The notes beneath the pieces were generated by a model. It ran no database searches and was not told where the DNA came from. It saw only the letters and a list, made by a program, of their open reading frames with translations. A stretch of DNA of 64,000 nt from Lysobacter sp. Root690 (lineage in GTDB: Bacteria; Pseudomonadota; Gammaproteobacteria; Xanthomonadales; Xanthomonadaceae), in NCBI RefSeq assembly GCF_001427785.1, contig NZ_LMHM01000012.1, forward strand, positions 432,445-496,444, written 5' to 3'. Every line of letters begins with the position of its first letter. Positions within the stretch are counted from its first letter, which is position 1. Of the stretch, positions 34,611 through 43,330 are shown in pieces. Made by a program: the position numbers and the translations under genes.

Positions 34611-36134
34611 TCAGTGCTCGATGCCGTCGCTCATGCTCTGGCCATCGCCCAGCAAGGGGTCGCTGGTGCCGGTGTAGGAGGGCGTGCCGGAGAAGATGCC
34701 ACTGAATTGCCGCAGCGGCGGGCCCAGCGAAATTCCGTTCTGGGTCAGGCGGAATTCGCGGATGGTGTGTTCGTGATCGCCGCTGCGTTTCTTGACCACC
34801 GACAGCGCGCGACGCACGGTGCCGCCGTATTCGAAGTAGCGCAGCATCAGCACCGCATCGCTGAGGTAGCTGATGTCCAGCGGCGTTTCCATCGGGCCGA
34901 CCAGACCGTGCTGGGCCAGCACCAGAATGGTCAACACGCCTTGCTGCGACAGGAAGCTCAGCAGCTCGTGCATCTGCAAGATGAGAAAGCGCCCGTCGGG
35001 CATGGCGTTCAAGTAGCCGTTGAGGCTGTCGATGATGACCAGCCGCGCGCCGTCCTGCTGCACGCTCTTGCGCACGATCGACGCGAATTCGCCCGGCGAC
35101 ATTTCCGCCGGATCGATCTGCTGGAAGCGGATCATCCCCGATTCCAGCGCCGGCCCGAACTTGAGACCCAAGGTCTTGGCGCGCGCCTCGACCGTGCCGC
35201 GGCCTTCATCGAAGGCGAAGAACACGCTTTTCTCGCCGCGTTCGGCCGCGGCGATGGCATAGGTCAACGCCATCGACGACTTGCCCACACCGGCCGCGCC
35301 GATCAGCAGCGCGTTGGTGCCGCGCTCCAGCCCGCCGCCGAGCAGCTTGTCCAGTTCGGCGTTGCCGCTGGGGGTGAAGTCGCCGGTGAAACTGACGTGG
35401 TGTTCGGCGGCGACCAGGCGCGGATAGATTTCCAGACCGCCCTTGCGGATGGTCAGGTCGTGAAAGCCGCCGCGGAAGCTGATGCCGCGCATCTTCACCA
35501 CCCGCACCCGCCGGCGTTCGGCGCCGTACTCGATGGCCAGTTGCTCAAGCAACACCACGCCGTGGGAGATCGAATGCAACTGCAGGTCGTTCTGCTGCGA
35601 GGTCATATCGTCCAGCAGCACCACGGTGCAGCGCCGGCTCGCGAAGAAATGCTTGAGCGCGAGCACCTGGCGGCGATAGCGCAACGAACTCTGCGCGAGC
35701 AGCCGCAGCTCGGACAGACTGTCGATCACCACCCGGCTGGGATTGAGCGCGGCCACGCGGTCCAGGATCAGCTTGGTGGTTTCGCCCAGTTCGACCTCGA
35801 CCGGATGCAACACGGTGATTTCGCGGCCCGGATCGAGCGTGGTTTCCGGCGGCACCAGTTCGAACACATCGATCTGGTCCAGGCTCCAGCCGTGCCGCGA
35901 CGCCACCAGCGCGAGCTCGCGCTCGGTTTCCGACAGGGTGATGTACAGCGTCTTCTCGCCGTTGCGCGCGCCTTCGAGCAGGAACTCGATGGCCAGCGTG
36001 GTTTTGCCGGTGCCCGGCCGTCCCTCGTACAGATACATCCGGTTGGCGTCGAGGCCGCCGCCTAGGATGTCGTCGAGTCCCGAGTTGCCGGTGGAGATGC
36101 GCGATTGGGTGTCGTCAGCGTCAGCATTCATCAT
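34611..36134 (-). CDS. KaiC-like double RecA-domain ATPase
   Basis: The 507-residue protein has two RecA/KaiC domains: Walker A motifs GRPGTGKTT at about 38-46 and GAAGVGKSS at about 279-287, with glycine-rich DDILGGGL and DKLLGGGL preceding each. In cyanobacterial KaiC the phosphorylation pair near the second-domain C-terminus is Ser-Thr; here my alignment by eye reads Ser-Tyr (DISYLSDAV). This makes classical clock phosphorylation uncertain. The ATG overlaps the response regulator stop (TGATG). KaiC homologues outside cyanobacteria often serve signalling or stress roles; a circadian function is not implied. Confidence 0.9.
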   Translation of the reverse strand: MMNADADDTQSRISTGNSGLDDILGGGLDANRMYLYEGRPGTGKTTLAIEFLLEGARNGEKTLYITLSETERELALVASRHGWSLDQIDVFELVPPETTLDPGREITVLHPVEVELGETTKLILDRVAALNPSRVVIDSLSELRLLAQSSLRYRRQVLALKHFFASRRCTVVLLDDMTSQQNDLQLHSISHGVVLLEQLAIEYGAERRRVRVVKMRGISFRGGFHDLTIRKGGLEIYPRLVAAEHHVSFTGDFTPSGNAELDKLLGGGLERGTNALLIGAAGVGKSSMALTYAIAAAERGEKSVFFAFDEGRGTVEARAKTLGLKFGPALESGMIRFQQIDPAEMSPGEFASIVRKSVQQDGARLVIIDSLNGYLNAMPDGRFLILQMHELLSFLSQQGVLTILVLAQHGLVGPMETPLDISYLSDAVLMLRYFEYGGTVRRALSVVKKRSGDHEHTIREFRLTQNGISLGPPLRQFSGIFSGTPSYTGTSDPLLGDGQSMSDGIEH

Positions 36135-36538
36135 CAAGGACCCGGGTTGGCGGGATGGGCGGGGTTGGGAGGCGACGGCGCGTCCGTCTGCAGATCGGCC
36201 AGCGCTTCGAGCAAGCCGTCGATCGAATACGGCTTGGTGAGCAGCTTGTTGACCAGTTCATGATCGACCATGTCGCCGTAACCGGTCACGGTCAGATAGG
36301 GCACGTTGCGGCGGCGCAGCTCTTCGGCCACCGGCCACGAGTGCTGGCCTTTCAGGCTGACGTCCACGATCGCCAGGTCGAACGCATGTTCGGACAGCGC
36401 ATCGAGGGCCTGGCCGACGGTGCCAGCGATTTCGACCGAGGCGGCGCCCGCGTACAGCACGCCGTCTTCGACCGCCATCGCGAGCAGCTCTTCGTCCTCG
36501 ACGATCAGCAGCTTTTTCCCAAGCAAGGAGTTGGCCAT
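36134..36538 (-). CDS. Single-domain response regulator
   Basis: The 134-residue protein is a CheY-type receiver with E14/D15, the phospho-acceptor D59 in LAIVDVSLKG, T84 and K102-P103. A Pro-rich 20-residue tail follows. It has no output domain and so probably passes phosphate on or acts by protein contact. It is the first gene of the operon with the KaiC-like ATPase and the hybrid kinase, and is the likely substrate or output of that kinase. Confidence 0.9.
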   Translation of the reverse strand: MANSLLGKKLLIVEDEELLAMAVEDGVLYAGAASVEIAGTVGQALDALSEHAFDLAIVDVSLKGQHSWPVAEELRRRNVPYLTVTGYGDMVDHELVNKLLTKPYSIDGLLEALADLQTDAPSPPNPAHPANPGP

Positions 36539-36685
36539 GGGGTATCCAAATTCCGGAGCTGCATTGTGCTGGGTCGATTGTTAAGCCTGAATCGTCGCGG
36601 CATGCCGCGGCGGATTCGACCGCGCATCACGTCGTCTCGACCGCCCCGCCCTAGGATGACAGGCTCCTTCCGACAGGAGCTCAGC

Positions 36686-37114
36686 ATGGAAACGCAGGAA
36701 TTGCACCGCGGCCGTCTGATCGACCATGTCCAGTTGGTGGTGCGCGATATCGAGGCGAGCCGACGCTTCTACACGGCCGTGTTCGAAGCGCTGCAGGTGC
36801 CCATCGCCGGCGACGGCGACGACCACTTCTGGGCCGACGAGTTGTTCGTGTCCACCGCCGACAGCGAGGCCGCGCAAGGCGAATTGACCGGGCGCCACCA
36901 TCTGGCCTTCCAGGCGCGCGACCGCGCGATGGTCGAAGCGTTTCATCGCGCGGCGTTGGCCCACGGCGGCCGCGATCACGGCGCGCCGGGCGAGCGGCCT
37001 TACCACCCCGGTTACTACGCGGCGTTCGCGCTGGATCCCGACGGCAACAACATCGAGGCGGTGTATCACGGCGAAGCCGAGCGCAGCGCGGCTTCGGTCA
37101 AGATCGTGTTTTGA
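36686..37114 (+). CDS. VOC-family glyoxalase-like protein
   Basis: The 142-residue single-domain VOC protein contains LIDHVQLVVRDIEASRRFYT at the N-terminus, GRHHLAFQARDRAMVEAFHR in the middle and AFALDPDGNNIEAVYHG near the C-terminus. The conserved His and Glu positions suggest a metal-binding enzyme. ACAGGAGCTC provides a good ribosome-binding site. It diverges from the KaiC operon. The substrate is unknown. Confidence 0.85.
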   Translation: METQELHRGRLIDHVQLVVRDIEASRRFYTAVFEALQVPIAGDGDDHFWADELFVSTADSEAAQGELTGRHHLAFQARDRAMVEAFHRAALAHGGRDHGAPGERPYHPGYYAAFALDPDGNNIEAVYHGEAERSAASVKIVF

Positions 37115-37366
37115 CGATGCGCTTGGCGGTGCGTGATGGCGGCGCCGTCGATCGACATCGCAGTTGCGGTGTGGCCGTGAATGGGTGGTGAGGGCCGAGC
37201 TGAATTTTCGCTAACGCGATGTCCGCCATTCGACGGTTCTTGAACTTAACGAGCCAACACTTCGCGCCGCGCTAACGTCGAGCGCCTCAATTTTGAACGG
37301 CAATACCGAAGGTCACGAATAACGCCGAGATCGCGGGCCTTCGCAACTTCATCCAGGAGAAACGAC

Positions 37367-37819
37367 ATGATTACGCGTATCGCTGGTTTGGCCGTTCTCG
37401 TCGTCGCCATGGCCGGAGCCTCCGCTCTGCAGCCTGCGAGCGCGGCCAGCGCCGAGACCAAATGCCACATGACCTTCAAGACCTCGGGCTGGGCCGTCAT
37501 CTACAAGCACATCGACGGCAGCGGGCATGTCAGTTGCGACAACGGCCAGAGCGCCGACGTGCGCATCCACATCCGCGGCGCCGGATTGACCGCGGGCAAG
37601 TACAGTATCGACAACGGCAAGGGCGAGTTCACCAAACTCAAGAACCTCGACGAGATCTACGGCACCTATGCCACCGCCGGCGCGAATGCGGGCGTGGTCA
37701 AGAGCGCCGAGGGATTGGCCATGACCAAGGGCGAAGTCTCGCTGGCGGTCAACGGCACCGGTCGCGGCTTCAATCTCGGCGTCGACGTGAGCGGCTTCGA
37801 AATCGTCAAGGCAAAATAA
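37367..37819 (+). CDS. Exported protein of unknown function, 150 residues
   Basis: The protein has a clear Sec signal peptide (MITRIAGLAVLVVAMAGASA, cleaved near ASA) and a mature, glycine-rich beta-type domain with two cysteines (CHMTF and GHVSCDNGQ). The segment KLKNLDEIYGTYATAGANAG and the C-terminal RGFNLGVDVSGFEIVKAK suggest a beta-barrel or sandwich. AGGAGAAACG precedes the start, and a strong terminator follows at 37844, so it is a single-gene unit. I do not recognise the family with confidence. Confidence 0.72.
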   Translation: MITRIAGLAVLVVAMAGASALQPASAASAETKCHMTFKTSGWAVIYKHIDGSGHVSCDNGQSADVRIHIRGAGLTAGKYSIDNGKGEFTKLKNLDEIYGTYATAGANAGVVKSAEGLAMTKGEVSLAVNGTGRGFNLGVDVSGFEIVKAK

Positions 37820-37843
37820 GCTGTCGCAAGCCGAAACGAATCG

Positions 37844-37878
37844 AGAATGGGGCTCCAACCGGGCGCCCCATTCTTTTT
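37844..37878 (+). terminator. Rho-independent terminator
   Basis: AGAATGGGGC (37844-37853) pairs with GCCCCATTCT (37865-37874) across an 11-base loop, and TTTT follows. It ends the single-gene unit at 37367-37819. It is the clearest intrinsic terminator in the window. Confidence 0.85.
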
Positions 37879-37963
37879 ACGGTGTGGCCGTGGCCGCAGT
37901 CAGCGAAGCGAGCGGCGCGACAGCGTCGCAGCCTGTGAGACACGCCGCGACTAGCGTGCCGGC

Positions 37964-38260
37964 ATGGACACTGTCAGCAGTCAACATGCGCCGTTTCCGA
38001 TGGGCTTTCATTGGGAAGTGCAGGGCGCGGCGCCGACCAAGCATCTGGTCGCCGTACCCGACGCCGCGCCGGCGGTATGGCTGGCCTCCATCGGCGGCGA
38101 CGGCGACAGCTGCATCGCCACCATCCGGCGACACAAGGCGCGCGCCAACCATATCGACCGACCGTTTCGAACGACCGCAGCGGCCGCGGGATGGGTCGCG
38201 CGTTGGCTCGACCGTCACGGCGGGTTGATCCAGGAAGAACTCGCGCGCGACGCGGCGTAG
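37964..38260 (+). CDS. Hypothetical protein, 98 residues
   Basis: This small soluble protein begins MDTVSSQHAPFPMGFHWEVQ and has a helical C-terminal half (TTAAAAGWVARWLDRHGGLI). No known domain is recognised, and the ribosome-binding site is weak. The reading frame is kept mainly for its ordered composition; it could be spurious. Confidence 0.45.
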   Translation: MDTVSSQHAPFPMGFHWEVQGAAPTKHLVAVPDAAPAVWLASIGGDGDSCIATIRRHKARANHIDRPFRTTAAAAGWVARWLDRHGGLIQEELARDAA

Positions 38261-38458
38261 CGGTCGCTGAACAAGGCGGCGCCCAGCTGAGCTAGCCGGC
38301 GTCGAAGCGATTCCGGTTCGGCTCGGTCGTTTACGCGATTTCAGCCTAGTGGCCGTACCCGCACCGCGATTTTCAATAACCCATCGCCGCAACGCAACGC
38401 AGCCGGCCCATTGCCTGGCCGGCTGCGTTGGTATTCATCCGATTGGCGTTCCGTCGGA

Positions 38459-38755
38459 TCAGACGGTGACGGCCACCGTCTGAGTCCAGACCACGCCGAC
38501 CGGGGCGTTCGGATTGCTGAAGGTGAGCGGCGTCGAGCCGACGGTCACGTTGAACGCGCTCGGGCCGCCCCAGTTGATCCCGACCAGGGTCAGGCTGTAC
38601 TTGCCGGGCGGCAGCACCGAGCCCAGGTTGACGGCATAGCTCACCGGATCGTTGTTGCCGGAGCTGATATGGCAGATTTCGGACGAGCCGGCGGGCGTGG
38701 AGGCGATGATGATCAGTTCGTTGTCGCAGGCGGTGACTTTGATGGGCGTGGCCAT
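38459..38755 (-). CDS. Hypothetical beta-rich protein, 98 residues
   Basis: The frame starts MATPIKVTACDNELIIIAST after AAAGGA and encodes a strand-rich protein (SYAVNLGSVLPPGKYSLTLV, VTVGSTPLTFSNPNAPVGVV) without a signal peptide. It looks like a small Ig-like or carbohydrate-binding-type sandwich, but no family is assigned. Two cysteines are present near the start (TAC, EIC). Confidence 0.6.
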   Translation of the reverse strand: MATPIKVTACDNELIIIASTPAGSSEICHISSGNNDPVSYAVNLGSVLPPGKYSLTLVGINWGGPSAFNVTVGSTPLTFSNPNAPVGVVWTQTVAVTV

Positions 38756-38987
38756 TGGAGAATCCTTTTCCGACGTAGATGAAGTTGCGCGAATGAACGA
38801 TGCGATCAGCCCGCAAGGAACGCGGTCGCCGGTCCGGCGGAGCGATTCGATGGGGCGGTGTCGCGAGCGTGGACATCGAATGGATGTCCGCGCCGCCATC
38901 GCAGTATTCGCGCGGCCGCTTGGATAAACAGCGTCATTGCCGACTCAAGCGCGGATCAGTTCGGTTGCACTCGCGAACAGCCGGTGC

Positions 38988-39359
38988 TCAGGCACCGGCG
39001 AAGCACGGTGTCGTGGTGCGAACGATCTGCATGACCGGGACTTCGAAGCAGCGCGCCAGTTCGTGGGCGATGCGAAAGCGAACGGCGCGGCCGGCTTCGA
39101 CGCGCTTGATGGTGGCGATGGAGACGCGGATGTTTCGCCGCCAGCATTCGTCGGCGAGGTCCTGCTGGCTCAGCAGCCGGTCCTGACGCAGCCGGCGCAG
39201 CAGCGCGCCATCGAGCACGACCTTGCCACGGTCCAGCGACACGACGCGACGGTCGATCGCGGTGGTGGACGGATCGTCATGGTGGCTGGCGCCGGTCAGG
39301 ACGGATGCGCTGTCCAGCTCCGGTGCTGCGATGCGGTCGAGTGGGGTGGGGTCGTCCAT
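38988..39359 (-). CDS. Helix-turn-helix (XRE-type) DNA-binding protein
   Basis: The 123-residue protein has an N-terminal acidic region and a C-terminal HTH: LRRLRQDRLLSQQDLADECW, then RVSIATIKRVEAGRAVRFRI, resembling XRE/HTH_3 domains in which SxATIxxxExGR forms the recognition helix. No ligand domain is present. The start at 39359 is chosen by family length. A transcription factor of unknown target. Confidence 0.72.
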   Translation of the reverse strand: MDDPTPLDRIAAPELDSASVLTGASHHDDPSTTAIDRRVVSLDRGKVVLDGALLRRLRQDRLLSQQDLADECWRRNIRVSIATIKRVEAGRAVRFRIAHELARCFEVPVMQIVRTTTPCFAGA

Positions 39360-40223
39360 GGAGAGCCTCGCGGGGTAGGGCGTGCCGAAATGTCCTGCAT
39401 GGCCGCCGTCGCGTGGCGCGATGGTTCGACAGACTGCGGGAGTCGCGCGGATCGTCGGTGATCCGTCCATATCACGGTGCCTGCGGCTTGGCCCCGCCGC
39501 CTTTCCGAAACCTGCCGGTTCGTATGTGGCTGTTTTTGCTCGGCGATTTCCGTGGAAACGCGGCGTTCCCGCACGCTGTATCGCATTGCTCACGATGCTT
39601 CGCTGCGTGGTCATGGACGTGTTCGTGCTGGTATCGAGCAGTGCCGCGGGTAGCGGGTGTTAGTAAACGTTAGCCAAGGTCGGAAACTGCCAGGGCGATC
39701 GCGTGCTCACGCTCGTTCTCGTTGTTGCATCGGTGCATCTGTTCGAGGCTCGGCTTGAGGTGGGTACGCGTGCGGGCGCAACCGATGGCGGCATCGCCCG
39801 CTCGATTGATGGCTCCGGACACGAAAGGAGTTTTGACCGGAGCAGGGCGGATGCAGTTAGCAGCTCGGATCCATAGCGCAATTCGCAAATTCATAGAGAA
39901 GGAATGCGACGGCCACGGAAGCGCATGCCGTTACCTCGGCGCAACGGATTCGCAAACAGCCGCCGTCGAGGTCCGCTTACCGAGTGTCCTGCGGTGACGC
40001 CGAATTGCGTGTACCGAAGGCCGAGGCCGGGAAGGATTCGTAAACCACAATCCTTAGAGCCGGCTGAGATCCTGTGTGCGAAGGAAGTCATGAGTTCCGC
40101 ATCACGGCCGGGCTGGTCGAGTTATTTGGCCGTTCCCGAGAAAAGTCCGTCCCATCGCGACGGATGTAACAAAGTGTCGACTAAGCTCCCCGGCGACGAC
40201 CGCCCGAAGCGACGCCGAAGCCC
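39360..40223. other. Long gap with no convincing gene
   Basis: This 864-base region is the longest gene-poor stretch. Short frames exist on both strands but lack ribosome-binding sites and recognisable products. It includes a locally AT-richer part around 39840-40100. I see no hairpin cluster or repeat. Confidence 0.4.
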
Positions 40224-40505
40224 ATGCAGCGATATCTCGTCACCGTGCAGCGCACCGGACACGGCCTGGCCACCATTCCCATCGGGGAGTTGGCGACCGC
40301 GGCGATCAGCGAGATCCCCGGGGTACGGGATATACGGATCGTCCGCCATTCGCCATCGGAGGCCGAGGTGTCCTTCCTTGTAGCCGCCGACCGACTCGCC
40401 TCGGTCGTGGAAGACCGATTGAGCCACTTCGGTCTGACGTGGGTGAGCTTGCAATTGATCGAGGTGTCGGAGCCGCCCGATCCCGACGTTGCCAGTGGCC
40501 GCTGA
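40224..40505 (+). CDS. Hypothetical protein, 93 residues
   Basis: The frame encodes a small alpha/beta protein (MQRYLVTVQRTGHGLATIPI, then VRDIRIVRHSPSEAEVSFLV and DRLSHFGLTWVSLQLIEV) whose pattern is compatible with a ferredoxin-like fold. No ribosome-binding site is obvious and no family is recognised. Confidence 0.5.
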   Translation: MQRYLVTVQRTGHGLATIPIGELATAAISEIPGVRDIRIVRHSPSEAEVSFLVAADRLASVVEDRLSHFGLTWVSLQLIEVSEPPDPDVASGR

Positions 40506-40808
40506 CCGTTGCGTTGCATCGGCAGCCGGCCGAACGATCCTAGGTGGCCGTCGTCGTCGAGCGTGCACCCAATTGATCGAGCCTGCGATGCCTATTGCTG
40601 AAGCAAGTGCCGGTCGCAATTAATCAGTTTCGAAACATCTTCCACCGGCCGGTTCGATACTCATGGCCGGATCGGCGATCTGTTCTTCCCGGATGGCGCC
40701 ATCGTTGCATCCTTGCAATGGCGAAACCTGCCGCGGCGTCCGATTCCGCGATGCAGCACGGATGCTAGCCTGCGACGGCCCGAATCCGGGTCTCAAGGAG
40801 AGAGAGAT
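40506..40808 (+). other. Gap upstream of Cys-rich peptide 2
   Basis: No gene is seen in these 303 bases. The last 65 hold the promoter-like block shared with copy 1. Confidence 0.45.
40744..40771 (+). promoter_or_regulatory. Promoter-like block of Cys-rich peptide 2
   Basis: TTCCGC and TAGCCT are 16 bases apart, within GATGCAGCACGGATGCTAGC, which differs from the copy-1 block at only a few positions. The conservation continues through TCAAGGAGAGAG to the start codon. Confidence 0.45.
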
Positions 40809-41018
40809 ATGATCCGCGCCACCAAGTTGACGATGCTGTGCGCTTTCGTGTTCGGCCTGAGTTTCTCGGCCACGGCATCGACGGACTACGACTTGATTTG
40901 CCTGTCCAGTTGCCAGCAGACCGAGATCGACAAATGCCGGGCCGCCGGTGGCGGCGATGAGTGCAACTACGTCAATTTCGATCATTGCTACTATCAATGC
41001 AGCAACATCATTCCTTAG
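40809..41018 (+). CDS. Small exported Cys-rich peptide, copy 2
   Basis: The 69-residue precursor has a leader (MIRATKLTMLCAFVFGLSFS) almost identical to copy 1 and a mature part with six cysteines: C-x3-C-x7-C-x8-C-x7-C-x3-C, ending SNIIP. GGGDEC and HCYY match copy 1, while most other residues differ. Ribosome-binding site, promoter-like block and the downstream hairpin are also shared with copy 1, so the whole cassette was duplicated. Function unknown. Confidence 0.75.
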   Translation: MIRATKLTMLCAFVFGLSFSATASTDYDLICLSSCQQTEIDKCRAAGGGDECNYVNFDHCYYQCSNIIP

Positions 41019-41034
41019 TTTCATCGCGGCGGAC

Positions 41035-41062
41035 GATGCCTCATCCGGGAGGATGAGGCATC
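41035..41062 (+). terminator. Perfect hairpin after Cys-rich peptide 2
   Basis: GATGCCTCATCC-GGGA-GGATGAGGCATC is a 12-base perfect stem, but no T-run follows. The stem core matches the hairpin after copy 1. It may stabilise the message or act as a terminator with help. Confidence 0.55.
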
Positions 41063-41228
41063 TGAAAGAAACGGGCGCCGGTTCGCATGCGGCATCCGCG
41101 ACGAATCGCGATCAATGCCCCAATGCCGCGGGGCTTCTGCCGCGGACTCGCTTCTGCGACGAGCCGGTGCGGACCGCGCGCGACAACGCGACGCGATGCC
41201 GAGTCGTTGCATCGCTCCCGCGGCTTGG

Positions 41229-41606
41229 CTAAAGCCCCGAATGTTCGCCGACGATGACGACCACCCGATCCGGAACCAGGGGATCGTTGGTGTAGACGCG
41301 GACGACGCAATCGCCGCGCCGCGTCAGCACGGACGCGAACGTTTCCAGCAGCACGGAGGTAACGACCAGGACGCCGCTCGGCGTCGAGATCCGGCGCGTG
41401 CAGACGAGTTCGCCGGGCCGGGCCACGAACTCGTCGCTGACGATGAGCCGGGTCACCAAGCCGTTCGCCGTGGCATTGCGAATCGCGATGCAGGTATCGG
41501 TCGCCTGGATCGGGACCTTGCCGACCAGGGGCGGCAGTCCCAGGGCGCCGGAGTCGCACACAAGAACAACAGGGTTGAACTGGGTAATGCGGACGTGCGC
41601 CTTCAT
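41229..41606 (-). CDS. Hypothetical protein, 125 residues
   Basis: The frame begins MKAHVRITQFNPVVLVCDSG after AAAGGGGG and encodes a strand-rich protein (VTRLIVSDEFVARPGELVCT, GVLVVTSVLLETFASVLTRR, VVRVYTNDPLVPDRVVVIV). There is no signal peptide or known motif. It looks like a beta-sandwich or barrel; I assign no family. Confidence 0.6.
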   Translation of the reverse strand: MKAHVRITQFNPVVLVCDSGALGLPPLVGKVPIQATDTCIAIRNATANGLVTRLIVSDEFVARPGELVCTRRISTPSGVLVVTSVLLETFASVLTRRGDCVVRVYTNDPLVPDRVVVIVGEHSGL

Positions 41607-41873
41607 GGCCCCCTTTGAACGCCGAAGTGACGAGGTGGCGTATATGAACATCCACGCCGGGCACTGCCTAGCGAAGTCAAAAAAGAAGCTGAATAAGTCA
41701 GCTTCCAGCGGCGCAGATGCAGCAATTCGAGCCGCGCAATCGCGTCGATCGGCGATGACCGCGTCATCTGCCCGGCAAGGACGTCGTGCTCGCGCGGGCC
41801 TCGGACCGGGTGCCGCGATTGGCCGCTGCCGGCGCGATCGTTTACCCTGAACGCTTCAACATAAGGAAACCGC

Positions 41874-42392
41874 ATGCCGAATATCGCTACTGTCCTGAAA
41901 GAAGAGATCGCGCGCCTGGCGCGCAAGGAACTTCGGCAACACACCGATCCGCTGCGGGCCCAGGTGCTGGCGCAGCGCAAGGCGATCTCGGCGCTCAAGC
42001 AGGAAGTAGCGGGGCTGCAACGCGATATCGCGAAGTTGGCCAAGGGCACGCCGAAGGCCGCGCAGGCCAAAACCGATTCGGGCTCAGCCGGCAGGCAATC
42101 GCGCTATTCCGGCGCGCTGCTGCGCAAATTGCGCGAGCGGCTGGACCTGTCCCGCGATGCGTTCGCCCCTCTGATCGGCGCGAGTCCGCAGGCGGTGTAC
42201 AACTGGGAACACACCGACACGCGCCCGCGTCAGGAATTTCTCGACAAGATCGCGCTGATTCGTGGCTTGAGCAAGGCGCAGGTCGCGGCGTTGCTGGAAC
42301 AGCACAGCGCGGCGAAGACGACGAACAAGACAGGCAAGAAGGCCGCCAGCAAGAAAACGGTCCGCGCCAAGGCCGCGCCGGGTCGAAAATAA
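41874..42392 (+). CDS. Coiled-coil/HTH DNA-binding protein with Lys-rich tail
   Basis: This 172-residue protein has three parts: a helical N-terminus with a coiled-coil-like segment (LAQRKAISALKQEVAGLQRD, about 35-55), an XRE-type HTH at about 78-140 (DLSRDAFAPLIGASPQAVYN), and a Lys/Ala-rich tail (KKAASKKTVRAKAAPGRK) like histone H1 or AlgP tails. The tail suggests non-specific DNA binding added to a specific HTH. AAGGAAA precedes the start. Targets unknown. Confidence 0.72.
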   Translation: MPNIATVLKEEIARLARKELRQHTDPLRAQVLAQRKAISALKQEVAGLQRDIAKLAKGTPKAAQAKTDSGSAGRQSRYSGALLRKLRERLDLSRDAFAPLIGASPQAVYNWEHTDTRPRQEFLDKIALIRGLSKAQVAALLEQHSAAKTTNKTGKKAASKKTVRAKAAPGRK

Positions 42393-42604
42393 TTCCAGCT
42401 CGCCTCGTCGACGCGGACCGCGACGACGTCCGAATGCTCGCGACGGATCGGCGCCGATGGCGCCGCTCATGCTTCGTATCTTCCGGCCAAGCTTGCTCTG
42501 CGGAGTGTCTTCGGGCCGCGCGCATCTTCACCGATCCGAATCGTTGCGTGTCCTAGGGTGACGCACCTGAAGTTCGGTGCTCGTCCATGGCGATGGGGGT
42601 TCGA

Positions 42605-42967
42605 ATGCTCAAGGCAAACAAATCGGTTCTGGAAACGGCCAACAAGGCCATCAGCGCGGGCGACATCGAGGGATTCCTGTCGTTTTGCACCCACGACATC
42701 GAATGGACGACGGTCGGCAAGGAGACCATCGAAGGGAAGGACGCGGTTCGTCAATGGATGAAGAAGGCGTACGCGCAGCCGCCCCAATTCACCGTGACCG
42801 ACATGGTCGCGGAAGCCGATCTGGTCACCGCGATCGGTGCAATCGCGATCAAGGATGCACATGGGCGGTTGGCGCATAGCGCGTACTGCGATGTCTGGCG
42901 TTTTCGCGACGGAAAGATGGCGCAGTTGAGGGCGTTCGTGGTCGAGTCGGACGACCAAGGCGCCTAG
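42605..42967 (+). CDS. SnoaL-like/NTF2-fold protein
   Basis: The 120-residue protein has the SnoaL pattern: VLETANKAISAGDIEGFLSF at the start, then IEWTTVGKETIEGKDAVRQW, and AYCDVWRFRDGKMAQLRAFV at the end. Such proteins are small isomerases, cyclases or ligand binders. The start at 42605 has GGGGG upstream; an in-frame ATG at 42587 is possible. It is convergent with a membrane-protein gene. Function unknown. Confidence 0.78.
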   Translation: MLKANKSVLETANKAISAGDIEGFLSFCTHDIEWTTVGKETIEGKDAVRQWMKKAYAQPPQFTVTDMVAEADLVTAIGAIAIKDAHGRLAHSAYCDVWRFRDGKMAQLRAFVVESDDQGA

Positions 42968-43000
42968 CGCAAGCATCGTGCGCCGTGGGCCGCATTCGCG

Positions 43001-43330
43001 CTAAGTCTGGACGCTGTAGGTGATGAAGAAGCAGACCGCGGTCAGCAAGGTCATCGAGGCGATGAAGGCGGCGTCGGCGATGCGTTCCAGCCGGTGCAGG
43101 CGCATGGGCACGCGCAAGGCGAAATACGACACCAGGGTCGCGACCAGGAACAGGATCGCATCGAGCGCCAGCAGGTCGTCGGCCAGGGTCGCGGTGCGTT
43201 CGACCGCGGCCACCACGCGCAACAGGCCGATGCCGGTCAAGCATACGCCGACCATCGCCGCGGAGATCGGGCAGATCATCCGGCAGGTCTGTTCGTCGAG
43301 TTGATTGCGTTGCTCGGGTGTCTGCTGCAT
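43001..43330 (-). CDS. Small three-helix membrane protein
   Basis: The 109-residue protein has three hydrophobic segments (about 20-42, 52-72, 85-107; e.g. ICPISAAMVGVCLTGIGLLR and FIASMTLLTAVCFFITYSVQ) and a polar N-terminus. GAGGACC precedes the start at 43330. It resembles small inner-membrane proteins annotated as hypothetical; no function is assigned. Confidence 0.72.
   Translation of the reverse strand: MQQTPEQRNQLDEQTCRMICPISAAMVGVCLTGIGLLRVVAAVERTATLADDLLALDAILFLVATLVSYFALRVPMRLHRLERIADAAFIASMTLLTAVCFFITYSVQT

Noticed and set aside
34614-36065. A 483-codon open frame antisense to the KaiC-like gene
   Set aside because: It mirrors a two-domain ATPase with all motifs on the other strand; no ribosome-binding site or family match is visible.
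39670-39997. Short overlapping frames on both strands in the long gap
   Set aside because: No ribosome-binding sites, no known motifs, and both strands are equally open, so there is no reason to prefer either.
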